A DNA stretch of 64,000 bases, from assembly GCA_947086655.1 (NCBI GenBank), contig CAMTZM010000001.1:124001-188000 (forward strand), in the 5' to 3' direction. Below, in pieces: positions 9,418 to 17,576 of this stretch; positions within the stretch are counted from its first letter, which is position 1, and each line of letters begins with the position of its first letter. The notes beneath the pieces were generated by a model. That model had not been told where the DNA came from, made no database searches, and saw nothing but the letters and a program-made list of their open reading frames with translations. Origin of the DNA: an uncultured Eubacteriaceae bacterium. Its GTDB lineage: Bacteria > Bacillota > Clostridia > Lachnospirales > CAG-274. The translations under genes were made by a program, and so were the position numbers.

Positions 9418-9747
9418 ATGGAAAAAACTAAGCTTGGACTTACTGAAAATATTGAGGCTGCTCTTTCCTATGTATTAGGTCCTATTACGGGGATTGTGTT
9501 TTTAGTTATTGAAAGAGATAATAAATTTGTTGGATTTCATGCTTTGCAGTCTATTGTTTATTTTGGAATTTTATGGGTTGCTATTACTGTGTTTAGTTTT
9601 ATACCTTTTGTAGGAACAATAGTTGCTTCAATTTTAGATTTATTGTATTTTATAAGCTGGATATATCTTATTTTTTCAGCTTATAAAGGCAGAACTTTTA
9701 AAGTTCCTGTTATAGGAGATGCTGCATGGGCACAGATAAATAAGTAA
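9418..9747 (+). CDS. DUF4870-type small membrane protein
   Basis: A 109-residue protein with AAGGAGGT eight bases before its ATG. It contains the family pattern ALSYVLGPITGIVFLVIE, then NKFVGFHALQSIVYFG, then two more hydrophobic stretches, giving three or four membrane spans. This matches DUF4870/Tic20-like proteins of bacteria, whose role is unknown. It looks monocistronic: a terminator follows directly, and 120 bases of AT-rich DNA lie upstream. Confidence 0.8.
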   Translation: MEKTKLGLTENIEAALSYVLGPITGIVFLVIERDNKFVGFHALQSIVYFGILWVAITVFSFIPFVGTIVASILDLLYFISWIYLIFSAYKGRTFKVPVIGDAAWAQINK

Positions 9748-9770
9748 TGCATTTATTGCGAAATATTAAT

Positions 9771-9825
9771 AAAAAAAGCGCTGTTTTTATAAGATTTTAA
9801 AAGTTTATGAAACGGCGCTTTTTTT
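9771..9825 (+). terminator. Intrinsic terminator after the DUF4870 gene
   Basis: AAAAAAAGCGCTGTTT at 9771-9786 pairs with AAACGGCGCTTTTTTT at 9810-9825 with little mismatch. The A-tract and T-tract flank the stem on both sides, so it could terminate in either direction. Confidence 0.85.
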
Positions 9826-9857
9826 GCCGAAAATTTAATATATTTCAATTAAGTCTG

Positions 9858-9893
9858 ACACATTGGTATTTGTCCAGTGTGTTTTGTTTTTTT
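9858..9893 (+). terminator. Terminator-shaped hairpin directly before the M16 peptidase gene
   Basis: ACACATTGG (9858-9866) pairs with CCAGTGTGT (9874-9882) around a 7-base loop, with one G-U pair. A run of Ts (TTTTGTTTTTTT) follows at once. The U-tract abuts the AGGAG ribosome site at 9894. No room for a promoter is visible between it and the gene, so it may act as an attenuator or a second terminator. Confidence 0.55.
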
Positions 9894-9905
9894 AGGAGAA
9901 TTTAT

Positions 9906-12560
9906 ATGAATAATAATTATAAGCTAATAAAAGATGAATATATTTATGATATTAAATCTTATGTGAATATATATGAACATAAAGCAGGCGCTAAAATTAT
10001 TTGTGTAAAAAATAATGATGTTAACAGAGTTTTTTCAGTGACATTCAAAACACCGCCCGAAAACGATAAAGGAATTGCACACGCTTTGGAGCATTGTGTT
10101 TTATGCGGTTCAAAAAACTATAAACTTAACGATACGTTTAATGAACTTGAAAAAGGTACTGTTAATACATATTTAAATGCTATTACATATGATGATATGA
10201 CAATATTTCCAGCAGCAAGTACGGTTGAGAAACATTTTAGGCTTTTGTTAGATGTTTATATGGATTCAGTTTTTTTTCCTTTAATATATGATTATGATTA
10301 TAGTTTTATAAAAGAGGGAAAAGGGGTTGTTTATAATGAGATGAAAGGTTTTTTTTCTTCTCCTATTAATATAATAAATTATAATATTATGAAAAAGCTG
10401 TATGAAGATACATTTTATAAGTATTGTTCTGCTGGAATACCAGAAGAAATAAAAAAACTTTCATATAATGAGTTTTTAAAATTTCATAAAAAATATTATC
10501 ATCCATCAAATTGTATAATATATTTATACGGTGATTTAGATTTTGATGAATATTTAAGTATGATTGATTATAAATATTTATCGAAATTTAAAAAAATTGA
10601 TTTTAAATTAAATTTTATTTCTCAAAAAAATAAAAAATTTAAAAACGGTATTTTTTATTCAAAATATGCTAATGACTGTTATATACAGTTTTCTTCTATA
10701 TGTGAAAATGTAATTGATGATTTTTCTAATTTTAATATGAAAATACTTTTTAAAATTCTATTAGAAGATGATAATTCCATATTAAAAAGAATTTTATATA
10801 ATGAGAATATTTGCGGAAATGTTTTAGGAAAATACAATGAAAATTTATTTCAGCCAATGTTTTCTATTATATTGGAAAAAAGTAAATGTAAATTAAAATA
10901 TTTTGAAAATTTATTATATAAATCATTAAATATTTTTATGAAAAAAGGGGTAGAAAAAAAATATATAAATTATATCATTAATTCAATGAAGTTTTTTTTA
11001 AGAGAAGGAGATTTTGGATATAAGCCAAGGGGACTATATTATAATTTATTATTGGTTAGAAGTTTTGTTTACGGAAATGGAAGCATTGATTGTTTGAAAT
11101 TTGAAAGTTTGTTTAAAAACGCTTATGATACGGATTATTCTGAGTTGGCAAAATCAGTTTTTTTCAAAGATAATTATATGTATGGTATTTTAAAGCCGGA
11201 AAAATATGTTTATAAAGCGGAATTTGAAGATAATATAAAACACAAGAAAAAAATTACTTCATTAGGTCTTAGCGGAGTGAAAAAAAATACTGAAATGCTT
11301 AAAAGTGAAATATATGATTATAATGGAGTAATTGGAATTTATTCTTCTGATAAGTATAAATGTAATGAAATTAATTATATAGATATATTGTTTAATACTG
11401 AAAATGCCGAATATAAATATATAAGCTATATTGGTTTTTTTTGCTATGCAGTTAAAAAAGCGGATAAGTTTAAAGATTATATGAAATATTACTTAGGTGG
11501 TTTTGATGTTATATATAAAAGCTATAAAAAAGATAATGATTATTGCACTTTTGTAAATTTTAAATTAAAATTTTTAACAGAAAATAAAAGTAAAATTTTT
11601 GAAATTTTTAAAAATATAATTTTTACGGTTAGATTTAATGACAAAAAAGAAATATGGAGACTTTTATGTGAATATAAATTGCTAAAGGAAAACAGTATAA
11701 AAGAGAATGGACATTTATTTGCCTTAACAAAGGGGTTATCATATATTTCAGAAAAATATATTTATGATGATTTGGCTTTTGGAATAGAAGAATACTTATT
11801 TTTAAATAGTTTGAATATAAATGATTCAGAAAAAATATTAAATTGTATTAATAATTTATATGAATGTATTGTTAAAAAAGGGCATATAACTATATGTGTA
11901 ACAGGTGAAGAATTTATATACAAAGATTTTATAAATTTATTTAAAACAACAGATAGAAATAAAAAAGAAAAACAAAAATTAATTACAGATAATAAAAACT
12001 TTAATGAAGCATTTTATATTGATACAGCGATATGTTTTAATGCTGCTTTATATAAAATTAAAAATTTAGGAGGAGATGGAAAAGTTATTAATAAAATTAT
12101 TTCTTCTGATTATTTATGGAAAAAAATTAGAGTTGAAAACGGAGCATATGAAACAGGTTCATGTTTTTCGTCAGAAGGATACTTTTATGCTTATTCATGC
12201 AGAGATTTAAAAATAAAAAATACATATTATGTTTTTTCAAAAATATTTGACTATTTATATAAATTAAAATTAGACAATGAACAACTTAGACAATATATAA
12301 TAGGAACTTTAAGTCAAATTGATAAGCCTATTAAAGATTCATGTGTAAATGACATTTTGCTTGAAAATTATTTTAAAAAAATTACATATGAATATTTACA
12401 AAAAGAAAGAGACGATATAATGTGTTTTGATAAAAATAAATTTGAAAAAATTACTGATTATTTATATGAATTAGAAAAGACTATGTATATTTGCACTTTA
12501 GGAAATTATGAAATTATAAATAAAAATAAAAGTTTGTTTAAAATAACTATAAAACTGTAA
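9906..12560 (+). CDS. M16C-family (insulinase-like) metallopeptidase
   Basis: This 884-residue protein has the inverted zinc motif HALEH in KGIAHALEHCVLCGS at about residues 60-74, with the distal glutamate in GVVYNEMKGFF. YHPSNCIIYLYGDLDF is also typical of the M16C (presequence peptidase-like) group. These enzymes form a clamshell of two halves and degrade short peptides, usually in the cytosol; no signal peptide is seen. The ATG at 9906 has AGGAG upstream; the ORF extends further 5' only by reading through the preceding terminator, so I reject that longer form. The second half is divergent, Lys/Tyr/Ile-rich and very AT-rich compared with neighbours. Confidence 0.85.
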   Translation: MNNNYKLIKDEYIYDIKSYVNIYEHKAGAKIICVKNNDVNRVFSVTFKTPPENDKGIAHALEHCVLCGSKNYKLNDTFNELEKGTVNTYLNAITYDDMTIFPAASTVEKHFRLLLDVYMDSVFFPLIYDYDYSFIKEGKGVVYNEMKGFFSSPINIINYNIMKKLYEDTFYKYCSAGIPEEIKKLSYNEFLKFHKKYYHPSNCIIYLYGDLDFDEYLSMIDYKYLSKFKKIDFKLNFISQKNKKFKNGIFYSKYANDCYIQFSSICENVIDDFSNFNMKILFKILLEDDNSILKRILYNENICGNVLGKYNENLFQPMFSIILEKSKCKLKYFENLLYKSLNIFMKKGVEKKYINYIINSMKFFLREGDFGYKPRGLYYNLLLVRSFVYGNGSIDCLKFESLFKNAYDTDYSELAKSVFFKDNYMYGILKPEKYVYKAEFEDNIKHKKKITSLGLSGVKKNTEMLKSEIYDYNGVIGIYSSDKYKCNEINYIDILFNTENAEYKYISYIGFFCYAVKKADKFKDYMKYYLGGFDVIYKSYKKDNDYCTFVNFKLKFLTENKSKIFEIFKNIIFTVRFNDKKEIWRLLCEYKLLKENSIKENGHLFALTKGLSYISEKYIYDDLAFGIEEYLFLNSLNINDSEKILNCINNLYECIVKKGHITICVTGEEFIYKDFINLFKTTDRNKKEKQKLITDNKNFNEAFYIDTAICFNAALYKIKNLGGDGKVINKIISSDYLWKKIRVENGAYETGSCFSSEGYFYAYSCRDLKIKNTYYVFSKIFDYLYKLKLDNEQLRQYIIGTLSQIDKPIKDSCVNDILLENYFKKITYEYLQKERDDIMCFDKNKFEKITDYLYELEKTMYICTLGNYEIINKNKSLFKITIKL

Positions 12561-12638
12561 TTAAAAGTAATTGCAATAGAATAATTTTTAATTTAAAATA
12601 GAGAGGGACAACTTATATTTTTACAGCTTTAAGGGGAG

Positions 12639-12750
12639 TACTTACTCTTATATTCAATGGGATTTTAAGCTCTTACTGAATATAAAGGCAAATGTTTTAA
12701 AAAGGCGATTAATCGGATTTTTGTGTAACAAAAATTCGAGCAGTTCTGAC
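12639..12750 (+). repeat. Interspersed repeat, copy A (about 112 bp)
   Basis: Begins TACTTACT, contains an inverted pair TTATATTCA / TGAATATAA around GATTTTAAGCTCT, then a palindrome ATTTTTGTGTAACAAAAAT, and ends AGTTCTGAC. The same layout occurs in reverse orientation at 40879-40989 with nearly the same length and long matching blocks. Confidence 0.7.
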
Positions 12751-12806
12751 AAAAGTTATTTGATTTTTTAAAATTGTTTAAGCGATAAAAATATTTTTCT
12801 CATTTA

Positions 12807-12835
12807 TTGACGTTTTACTGGGAATATGATATAAA
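12807..12835 (+). promoter_or_regulatory. Sigma-A-type promoter for purMND
   Basis: TTGACG at 12807-12812 and TATAAA at 12830-12835 are separated by 17 bases, about 65 bases before the purM ATG. Confidence 0.65.
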
Positions 12836-12899
12836 TAGTATATGATTTTTTATGAATTAAACTATAATGTGAAAAAAATGCTAAGGAGGCTGTTAAAAA

Positions 12900-13925
12900 A
12901 TGGATTATAAGTCAGCTGGTGTTGATGTTGAGGCAGGTTATGAATCTGTTAAATTAATGAAAAAATATGTAAAAGGCACGTTTAGAAAAGAAGTTTTAGC
13001 TGACTTGGGTGGATTTGGGGGATTGTTTTCTATTGCCGCCGCAAAAAATATGGAAGAGCCTGTTCTTGTTTCAGGTACAGATGGAGTTGGAACAAAGCTT
13101 AAAATTGCTTTTTTAATGAATAAACATGACACGATTGGTATAGACGCAGTGGCTATGTGTGTTAATGACATTATGTGCAGCGGTGCAGAACCGTTGTTTT
13201 TTTTGGATTACATAGCTTGCGGAAAAAATTATCCTGAAAAGATAGCAGAAATAGTTAAAGGCGTATCAGAAGGCTGTAAAATGTCAGGGGCATCTCTTAT
13301 AGGAGGAGAAACTGCTGAAATGCCGGATTTTTATCCGATTGATGAATATGATTTAGCTGGATTTTGCGTAGGTATACTTGATAAGGCTAAAATTATTGAT
13401 GGAAGTAAAATAAAAAGCGGTGATATTTTAATTGGAATTGCATCAAGCGGTATACATTCAAATGGATATTCTCTTGTAAGAAAGGTATTTGATATTTCAG
13501 AAGAAAATATAAATGAGTACATAGATGAATTGGGCTGCAGTTTAGGAGAGGCATTAATTGAGCCTACAAAAATTTATGTAAACACAATAAACTCTCTTAA
13601 AGATAAAGTGAATATTAAAGGAATAAGCCACATTACAGGAGGAGGTTTTATTGAAAATATACCAAGAATGTTTCCTAAAGGTGTAAAAGCTTTGATTGAG
13701 GAAAAATCATGGCCTGTTTTACCTATATTTGACGTTATTGAAAAAAGAGGAAATGTAGAAAGAATGTCTATGTATAATACTTTTAATATGGGTATTGGAA
13801 TGGTTTTAGCTATTGATGCAAATGATGCTGATAAAGCTATTGAAATAATATCTTCTTTAGGTGAAAAAGCCTATAAAATAGGAACGGTTGCATCTGGGGA
13901 GGGAATTGAGATATGTTTAAAATAG
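12900..13925 (+). CDS. purM: Phosphoribosylformylglycinamidine cyclo-ligase (AIR synthetase)
   Basis: The 341-residue enzyme has the expected AIRS length. It shows [13 protein letters not shown] at about 59-71, [21 protein letters not shown] at about 137-147 and a C-terminal [10 protein letters not shown]. It closes the imidazole ring of AIR from FGAM with ATP, step 5 of de novo purine synthesis. AAGGAGG precedes the ATG. It is the first gene of a three-gene operon; its end overlaps purN by 13 bases. Confidence 0.97.
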   Translation: MDYKSAGVDVEAGYESVKLMKKYVKGTFRKEVLADLGGFGGLFSIAAAKNMEEPVLVSGTDGVGTKLKIAFLMNKHDTIGIDAVAMCVNDIMCSGAEPLFFLDYIACGKNYPEKIAEIVKGVSEGCKMSGASLIGGETAEMPDFYPIDEYDLAGFCVGILDKAKIIDGSKIKSGDILIGIASSGIHSNGYSLVRKVFDISEENINEYIDELGCSLGEALIEPTKIYVNTINSLKDKVNIKGISHITGGGFIENIPRMFPKGVKALIEEKSWPVLPIFDVIEKRGNVERMSMYNTFNMGIGMVLAIDANDADKAIEIISSLGEKAYKIGTVASGEGIEICLK

Positions 13926-14536
13926 GCGTACTTGCTTCCGGAGGAGGAACAAATCTTCAGGCTGTAATAGACGCTGTTAAAAGTGGTGTTATAAAAGGTG
14001 AGATTGTAAGCGTTTTAAGCAATAATAAAAGCGCTTATGCTTTGGAAAGGGCAAGAGTTAATGGCATAGAAGCAGTTAATATAGGCAGAAAACAATTTTC
14101 AGGAATAAGTGAATATAGTAAAGCACTTGCCTCTCATTTTTTAGAAAGAGAAACGGATTTAATTGTACTTGCCGGTTTTATGGTTATTTTAGGAGAAGAT
14201 TTTATAAAGCCTTTCAGAAATAAGATTATTAATATACATCCTTCTCTTATACCTTCATTTTGCGGTCAGGGTTTTTATGGTCTTAAAGTCCATGAGGCTG
14301 TATTAAAAAGCGGAGTTAAAGTAACAGGAGCAACTGTTCATTTTGTAGATGAAAACGCTGATACAGGACCTATTATTTTACAAAAAGCAGTTGATGTAAA
14401 AGATTATGATACGCCGGAAATATTACAAAAAAGGGTAATGGAAGAAGCTGAATGGAAGATACTTCCAGAGGCTATTAGGCTTATTTCTCAAAATGAGCTT
14501 GTTATAAAAGATAACATAGTAAGGAGAAAAAAATAA
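13913..14536 (+). CDS. purN: Phosphoribosylglycinamide formyltransferase
   Basis: The 207-residue enzyme starts [18 protein letters not shown] and carries the formyltransferase signature: Asn and His in [13 protein letters not shown] at about 105-117, and [14 protein letters not shown] with the catalytic Asp at about 142-155. It transfers a formyl group from 10-formyl-THF to GAR, step 3 of purine synthesis. The ATG lies inside purM with GGGGAGGG upstream; its stop overlaps the purD ATG (TAATG). The overlaps imply coupled translation. Confidence 0.96.
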   Translation: MFKIGVLASGGGTNLQAVIDAVKSGVIKGEIVSVLSNNKSAYALERARVNGIEAVNIGRKQFSGISEYSKALASHFLERETDLIVLAGFMVILGEDFIKPFRNKIINIHPSLIPSFCGQGFYGLKVHEAVLKSGVKVTGATVHFVDENADTGPIILQKAVDVKDYDTPEILQKRVMEEAEWKILPEAIRLISQNELVIKDNIVRRKK

Positions 14537-15795
14537 TGAAAGTATTAATTGTAGGCGGCGGCGGAAGGGAACACGCTATTGCGTGGAAGTTAAGTATGTC
14601 ATCTAAGGTTGATAAAATATATTGTGCTCCGGGAAATGCTGGTATTGAGAAAATAGCGCAGTGTGTTAATATTAATGCTAACGATATAAAGGGACTTATT
14701 GATTTTGCTAAAGAAGAAAAAATAGATATGACTGTTGTAGGTATGGATGACCCTCTTGTTGCTGGAATTGTTGATGAATTTGAAAAAGAAAATTTAAGAA
14801 TATTTGGTCCAAGAAAAAACGCTGCTATAATTGAAGGCAGTAAGGCGTTTTCAAAGGAATTAATGAAAAAATATAACATACCAACTGCTAAATATAGCAC
14901 GTTTGATAATTATGACGATGCATATACATATGTAAAAAAAGGTGATTTTCCGGTTGTTGTAAAAGCAGACGGACTTGCATTAGGCAAAGGCGTTCTTATA
15001 TGTAATACATTAGAAGAGGCAGAGGCAGCACTTAAACAGATTATGATTGATAAAAAATTTGGGGAATCTGGAAATAAAGTTGTTATTGAAGAATTTTTAA
15101 CTGGTCCAGAAGTTTCAGTTCTGTCTTTTTGCGATGGAAAAACAATTGTGCCTATGGTTTCGGCTCAAGACCATAAAAGAGCCTTTGATAATGATAAAGG
15201 ACTTAATACAGGCGGTATGGGGGCGTTTTCTCCAAGTCGCTTTTATACAAAAGAAGTTGCTTGCGAATGTATGGAAAAAATATTTAAACCTACTGTTTCA
15301 GCATTGGCAAATGAGGGAAGGGAATTTAAAGGCATAATATTTTTTGGTCTTATGATTACAAAGGATGGACCAAAAGTAATAGAATATAATGCAAGATTTG
15401 GAGACCCTGAAACACAAGCAGTTTTGCCTATACTTGAAACAGATATTTTTGATATATTTAACGCTTGTATTGACCAAAAATTAGAAACTCTTGATATTAA
15501 ATGGTCTGATAATGCATCTTGTTGTGTTATAATGGCTTCGGGAGGATATCCTGAAAGTTATAAAAAAGGATACGAAATTACAGGGCTCGAAGTTTGTGAA
15601 AATAAAGAAGATTTATTTGTTTTCCATGCAGGAACTAAAATTGAAAATGGGAAAATTGTCACAAATGGCGGAAGGGTCATTGGAGTTACAGCTTTAGGGG
15701 AAAATCTTGAGGAAGCTGTTAAAAAAGCATATGATACAATAGATACAATAAATTTTAAAGATAGACATTTTAGGAAAGATATAGGAATTAAGTAA
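14536..15795 (+). CDS. purD: Phosphoribosylamine-glycine ligase
   Basis: A 419-residue ATP-grasp enzyme starting [19 protein letters not shown]. It contains the phosphate-binding VVVKADGLALGKGV at about 140-153, the signature NARFGDPETQAVLP at about 286-299 and a C-terminal adenine-binding region. It joins phosphoribosylamine and glycine, step 2 of purine synthesis. It is the last gene of purMND; the other pur genes (purF, purL, purH and so on) are not in the window. AAGGAG lies before the ATG. Confidence 0.97.
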   Translation: MKVLIVGGGGREHAIAWKLSMSSKVDKIYCAPGNAGIEKIAQCVNINANDIKGLIDFAKEEKIDMTVVGMDDPLVAGIVDEFEKENLRIFGPRKNAAIIEGSKAFSKELMKKYNIPTAKYSTFDNYDDAYTYVKKGDFPVVVKADGLALGKGVLICNTLEEAEAALKQIMIDKKFGESGNKVVIEEFLTGPEVSVLSFCDGKTIVPMVSAQDHKRAFDNDKGLNTGGMGAFSPSRFYTKEVACECMEKIFKPTVSALANEGREFKGIIFFGLMITKDGPKVIEYNARFGDPETQAVLPILETDIFDIFNACIDQKLETLDIKWSDNASCCVIMASGGYPESYKKGYEITGLEVCENKEDLFVFHAGTKIENGKIVTNGGRVIGVTALGENLEEAVKKAYDTIDTINFKDRHFRKDIGIK

Positions 15796-15908
15796 ATATG
15801 GTATTTTTTGATAAATGGCATTTGGTAAAAGGTATACAAAATTCATTTGTTTTAACACGAAAAAATAGTGAATATTTATAAATTTAATAAAAAAAACTTT
15901 AAACTGTG

Positions 15909-15937
15909 TTTACTTTTTTCGTTTTTTTTGATAAAAT
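15909..15937 (+). promoter_or_regulatory. Sigma-A-type promoter for the flagellar cluster
   Basis: TTTACT at 15909-15914 and TAAAAT at 15932-15937 have a 17-base T-rich spacer and lie 22 bases before the flgB ATG. No sigma-D-type box (TAAA plus GCCGATAT) is seen here, so the early flagellar genes appear to use the vegetative sigma factor. Confidence 0.6.
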
Positions 15938-15958
15938 TATACGAAGAGGTGATTATAA

Positions 15959-16339
15959 ATGATTTTGGATTCTATCACTACTCAAAGCACAATATTGGAA
16001 TCAGCTTTGCAAGCCGCAGAATATAAAAATCAAGTTATTTTAAATAATCTCGCAAATGCTGATACGCCTGGCTTTAAGGGAAAACATGTGGAATTTGAAT
16101 CTGTTTTAAATGATGCGCTGGAAACTTCAAGGCGTACAGGTAAACTTGATATGAGCGGCGTGATGCCTAAATTAATGTCAAAACATTCAGGGTACAGCGT
16201 GCGTATAGATGAAAATAATATAGACGCTGAAACTGAACTGACTGAGTTTTATAAAAATTCAGCTAAGTATGATGTAATTACAAACAGCATTTTAAATAAC
16301 ACATCAAGAATTAATTTTGTTATTGCAAATGCTAAATAA
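15959..16339 (+). CDS. flgB: Flagellar basal-body rod protein FlgB
   Basis: A 126-residue proximal rod subunit. It has the N-terminal rod motif LNNLANADTPGFKGKHVEFE at about 30-49 and a C-terminal helix (VITNSILNNTSRINFVIAN). FlgB polymerises in the rod just above the MS ring and is exported by the flagellar type III system. AGAGGTGA precedes the ATG. It is the first gene of the cluster, 163 bases after purD, with no codY between as in some relatives. Confidence 0.96.
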   Translation: MILDSITTQSTILESALQAAEYKNQVILNNLANADTPGFKGKHVEFESVLNDALETSRRTGKLDMSGVMPKLMSKHSGYSVRIDENNIDAETELTEFYKNSAKYDVITNSILNNTSRINFVIANAK

Positions 16340-16356
16340 TTTAAGAAGGTGATTTT

Positions 16357-16797
16357 GTGTCTTTTTTTACATCTTTGGATACAAGCGCATCGGCGCTTAC
16401 AGCACAGCGTTTGAGAATGGATATAATTAGTCAGAATATGGCTAATTCAGATACAACAAGAACAGAAGATGGAACGCCGTATAAAAGAAAAACTGTTATA
16501 TTTGAGGAAATAAGTAACAGACCTGTATTTGCCGATTATCTTGACAAGGCAATGTATTCAAAGGCAGGATACGGAGTTCGTGTCTCACGAATTGTTGATG
16601 ATAATACACCAGGTTCAATAACATATGACCCAACACATCCTGACGCAGACGAAAACGGTTACATAACTAATTCCAATGTAAATATTGTAGAGGAAATGGT
16701 AAACATGATTTCAGCAAGCCGTTCATATGAAGCAAATTTAACAGCTATTTCGACTACAAAAGCAATGATTAACAAAACTCTTGAAATTGGCAAATAG
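16357..16797 (+). CDS. flgC: Flagellar basal-body rod protein FlgC
   Basis: This 146-residue rod protein starts at GTG behind AAGAAGGTGA. It has the rod motif ISQNMANSDTTRTEDG near 27-42 (normally NxANxxT) and the FlgC C-terminus NIVEEMVNMISASRSYEANL at about 110-129. It follows flgB by 17 bases. Unusually, fliE does not follow directly; a 431-base structured gap intervenes. Confidence 0.96.
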   Translation: MSFFTSLDTSASALTAQRLRMDIISQNMANSDTTRTEDGTPYKRKTVIFEEISNRPVFADYLDKAMYSKAGYGVRVSRIVDDNTPGSITYDPTHPDADENGYITNSNVNIVEEMVNMISASRSYEANLTAISTTKAMINKTLEIGK

Positions 16798-17228
16798 AAG
16801 TTAAATATTTCTGTCTTAGCCGTTAAATTTTATAATGGTATTAATGGCGTGTCTGAAATTTATTTGATTTTTAGATATTTTTATGTTTTTTAGAAGAATT
16901 TTGTAATATGTTTAAAAATGTTTTTGGTTATACAAATTGAACAAATTTTAGTTTGTATAGCATAATGATTTTAGAAAACCTCTTTAGAGATTTTCTAAAA
17001 TCATTATGCAAATTCATTTAACTAACATAAAACCGTGGGGCACACGGAGTTAGCTCGTTTAAACACTAATTAATTGTTTGAACGAGAAACATTGCCTTTA
17101 TTAAATATAGGCGGCAGTAGTATGCCGTAAGTTGAATGTCTTTTAGTTGAATACATGAACGTATGTATTCTAAAAATATTTGAGTTAGCATATAAAGGAA
17201 ATACTGATTTAAACCGGAGGAAAAATAA
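16798..17228. other. Highly structured intergenic region between flgC and fliE
   Basis: The 431 bases have no supported ORF; the one short minus-strand frame lacks support. They contain several strong inverted repeats. 16929-16936 pairs with 16952-16959. A perfect 19-bp stem joins 16960-16978 with 16991-17009. CCGTG/CACGG is nested inside CTAAC/GTTAG at about 17022-17054. A 12-bp stem CTCGTTTAAACA/TGTTTGAACGAG lies at about 17055-17087, then CGGCA/TGCCG at about 17113-17128 enclosed by ACATT/AATGT, and GAATACAT/ATGTATTC near 17150-17170. I could not match it to a riboswitch class I know. Confidence 0.7.
16960..17009. repeat. Perfect 19-bp inverted repeat (long hairpin)
   Basis: GCATAATGATTTTAGAAAA at 16960-16978 is exactly complementary to 16991-17009, with a 12-base loop that can itself form CTCT/AGAG pairs. 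No T-run follows, so it is not a normal terminator. It may be a processing or stability stem or a remnant of a small mobile element. Confidence 0.75.
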
Positions 17229-17540
17229 ATGAACACTATTACAGATTCCATACAGGTTCAGCCGCTAAAGCTTGATAATGGAGATAAAGCGGCTTTTAAG
17301 AGTTATTCTACTAATTCGTTTGAGTCTTTTTTTAAAAAGGCTATGGAATTATATAATGAAACAAATATATATCAAAATGAAGCCGAACAAATGCAGCGTG
17401 ATTTTGTAACTGGTAAAAGCGATGATATTATTGCGCTTAATATGGCACAGGCAAAGGCAAGCTCCTCAATTCAGTTTACTACTAATATTACTTCAAAGGT
17501 TTTAGCCGCGTATCAGGAAATTATGCGTATGTCAATATAG
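17229..17540 (+). CDS. fliE: Flagellar hook-basal body complex protein FliE
   Basis: The 103-residue protein has the FliE pattern SFESFFKKAMELYNETNIYQNEAEQMQRDFVTGKSDDIIALNMAQAKASSSIQ and a C-terminal VLAAYQEIMRM. FliE links the MS ring to the rod. CCGGAGG precedes the ATG. It begins the long flagellar block after the structured gap. Confidence 0.95.
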   Translation: MNTITDSIQVQPLKLDNGDKAAFKSYSTNSFESFFKKAMELYNETNIYQNEAEQMQRDFVTGKSDDIIALNMAQAKASSSIQFTTNITSKVLAAYQEIMRMSI

Positions 17541-17576
17541 AGTTGTTTTTGAATATGCATAAGAGAGGTGAAATAA

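Larger units (their letters stand above)
12561..12899. other. Intergenic region upstream of purM with a repeat copy and a promoter
   Basis: These 339 bases hold no convincing ORF. They contain one copy of a ~112-bp interspersed repeat (12639-12750), a promoter at 12807-12835 and the purM ribosome site. I looked for purine-riboswitch signatures and saw none. Confidence 0.7.

Noticed and set aside
9807-9905. Longer N-terminus for the M16 peptidase
   Set aside because: It would begin inside the terminator of the previous gene and has no ribosome site; the ATG at 9906 has AGGAG.
12561-12899. Purine or PRPP riboswitch before purM
   Set aside because: No purine-riboswitch loop or core pattern is present; the structure there belongs to the interspersed repeat.
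17030-17228. c-di-GMP-I or c-di-GMP-II riboswitch upstream of fliE
   Set aside because: The conserved core motifs of both classes (for example the GGGACGCAAAGCC-like block of class I) are not seen, although the position would suit one.
17066-17251. 61-codon minus-strand frame overlapping fliE
   Set aside because: It covers the structured stems and the fliE ribosome site and has no start signal.
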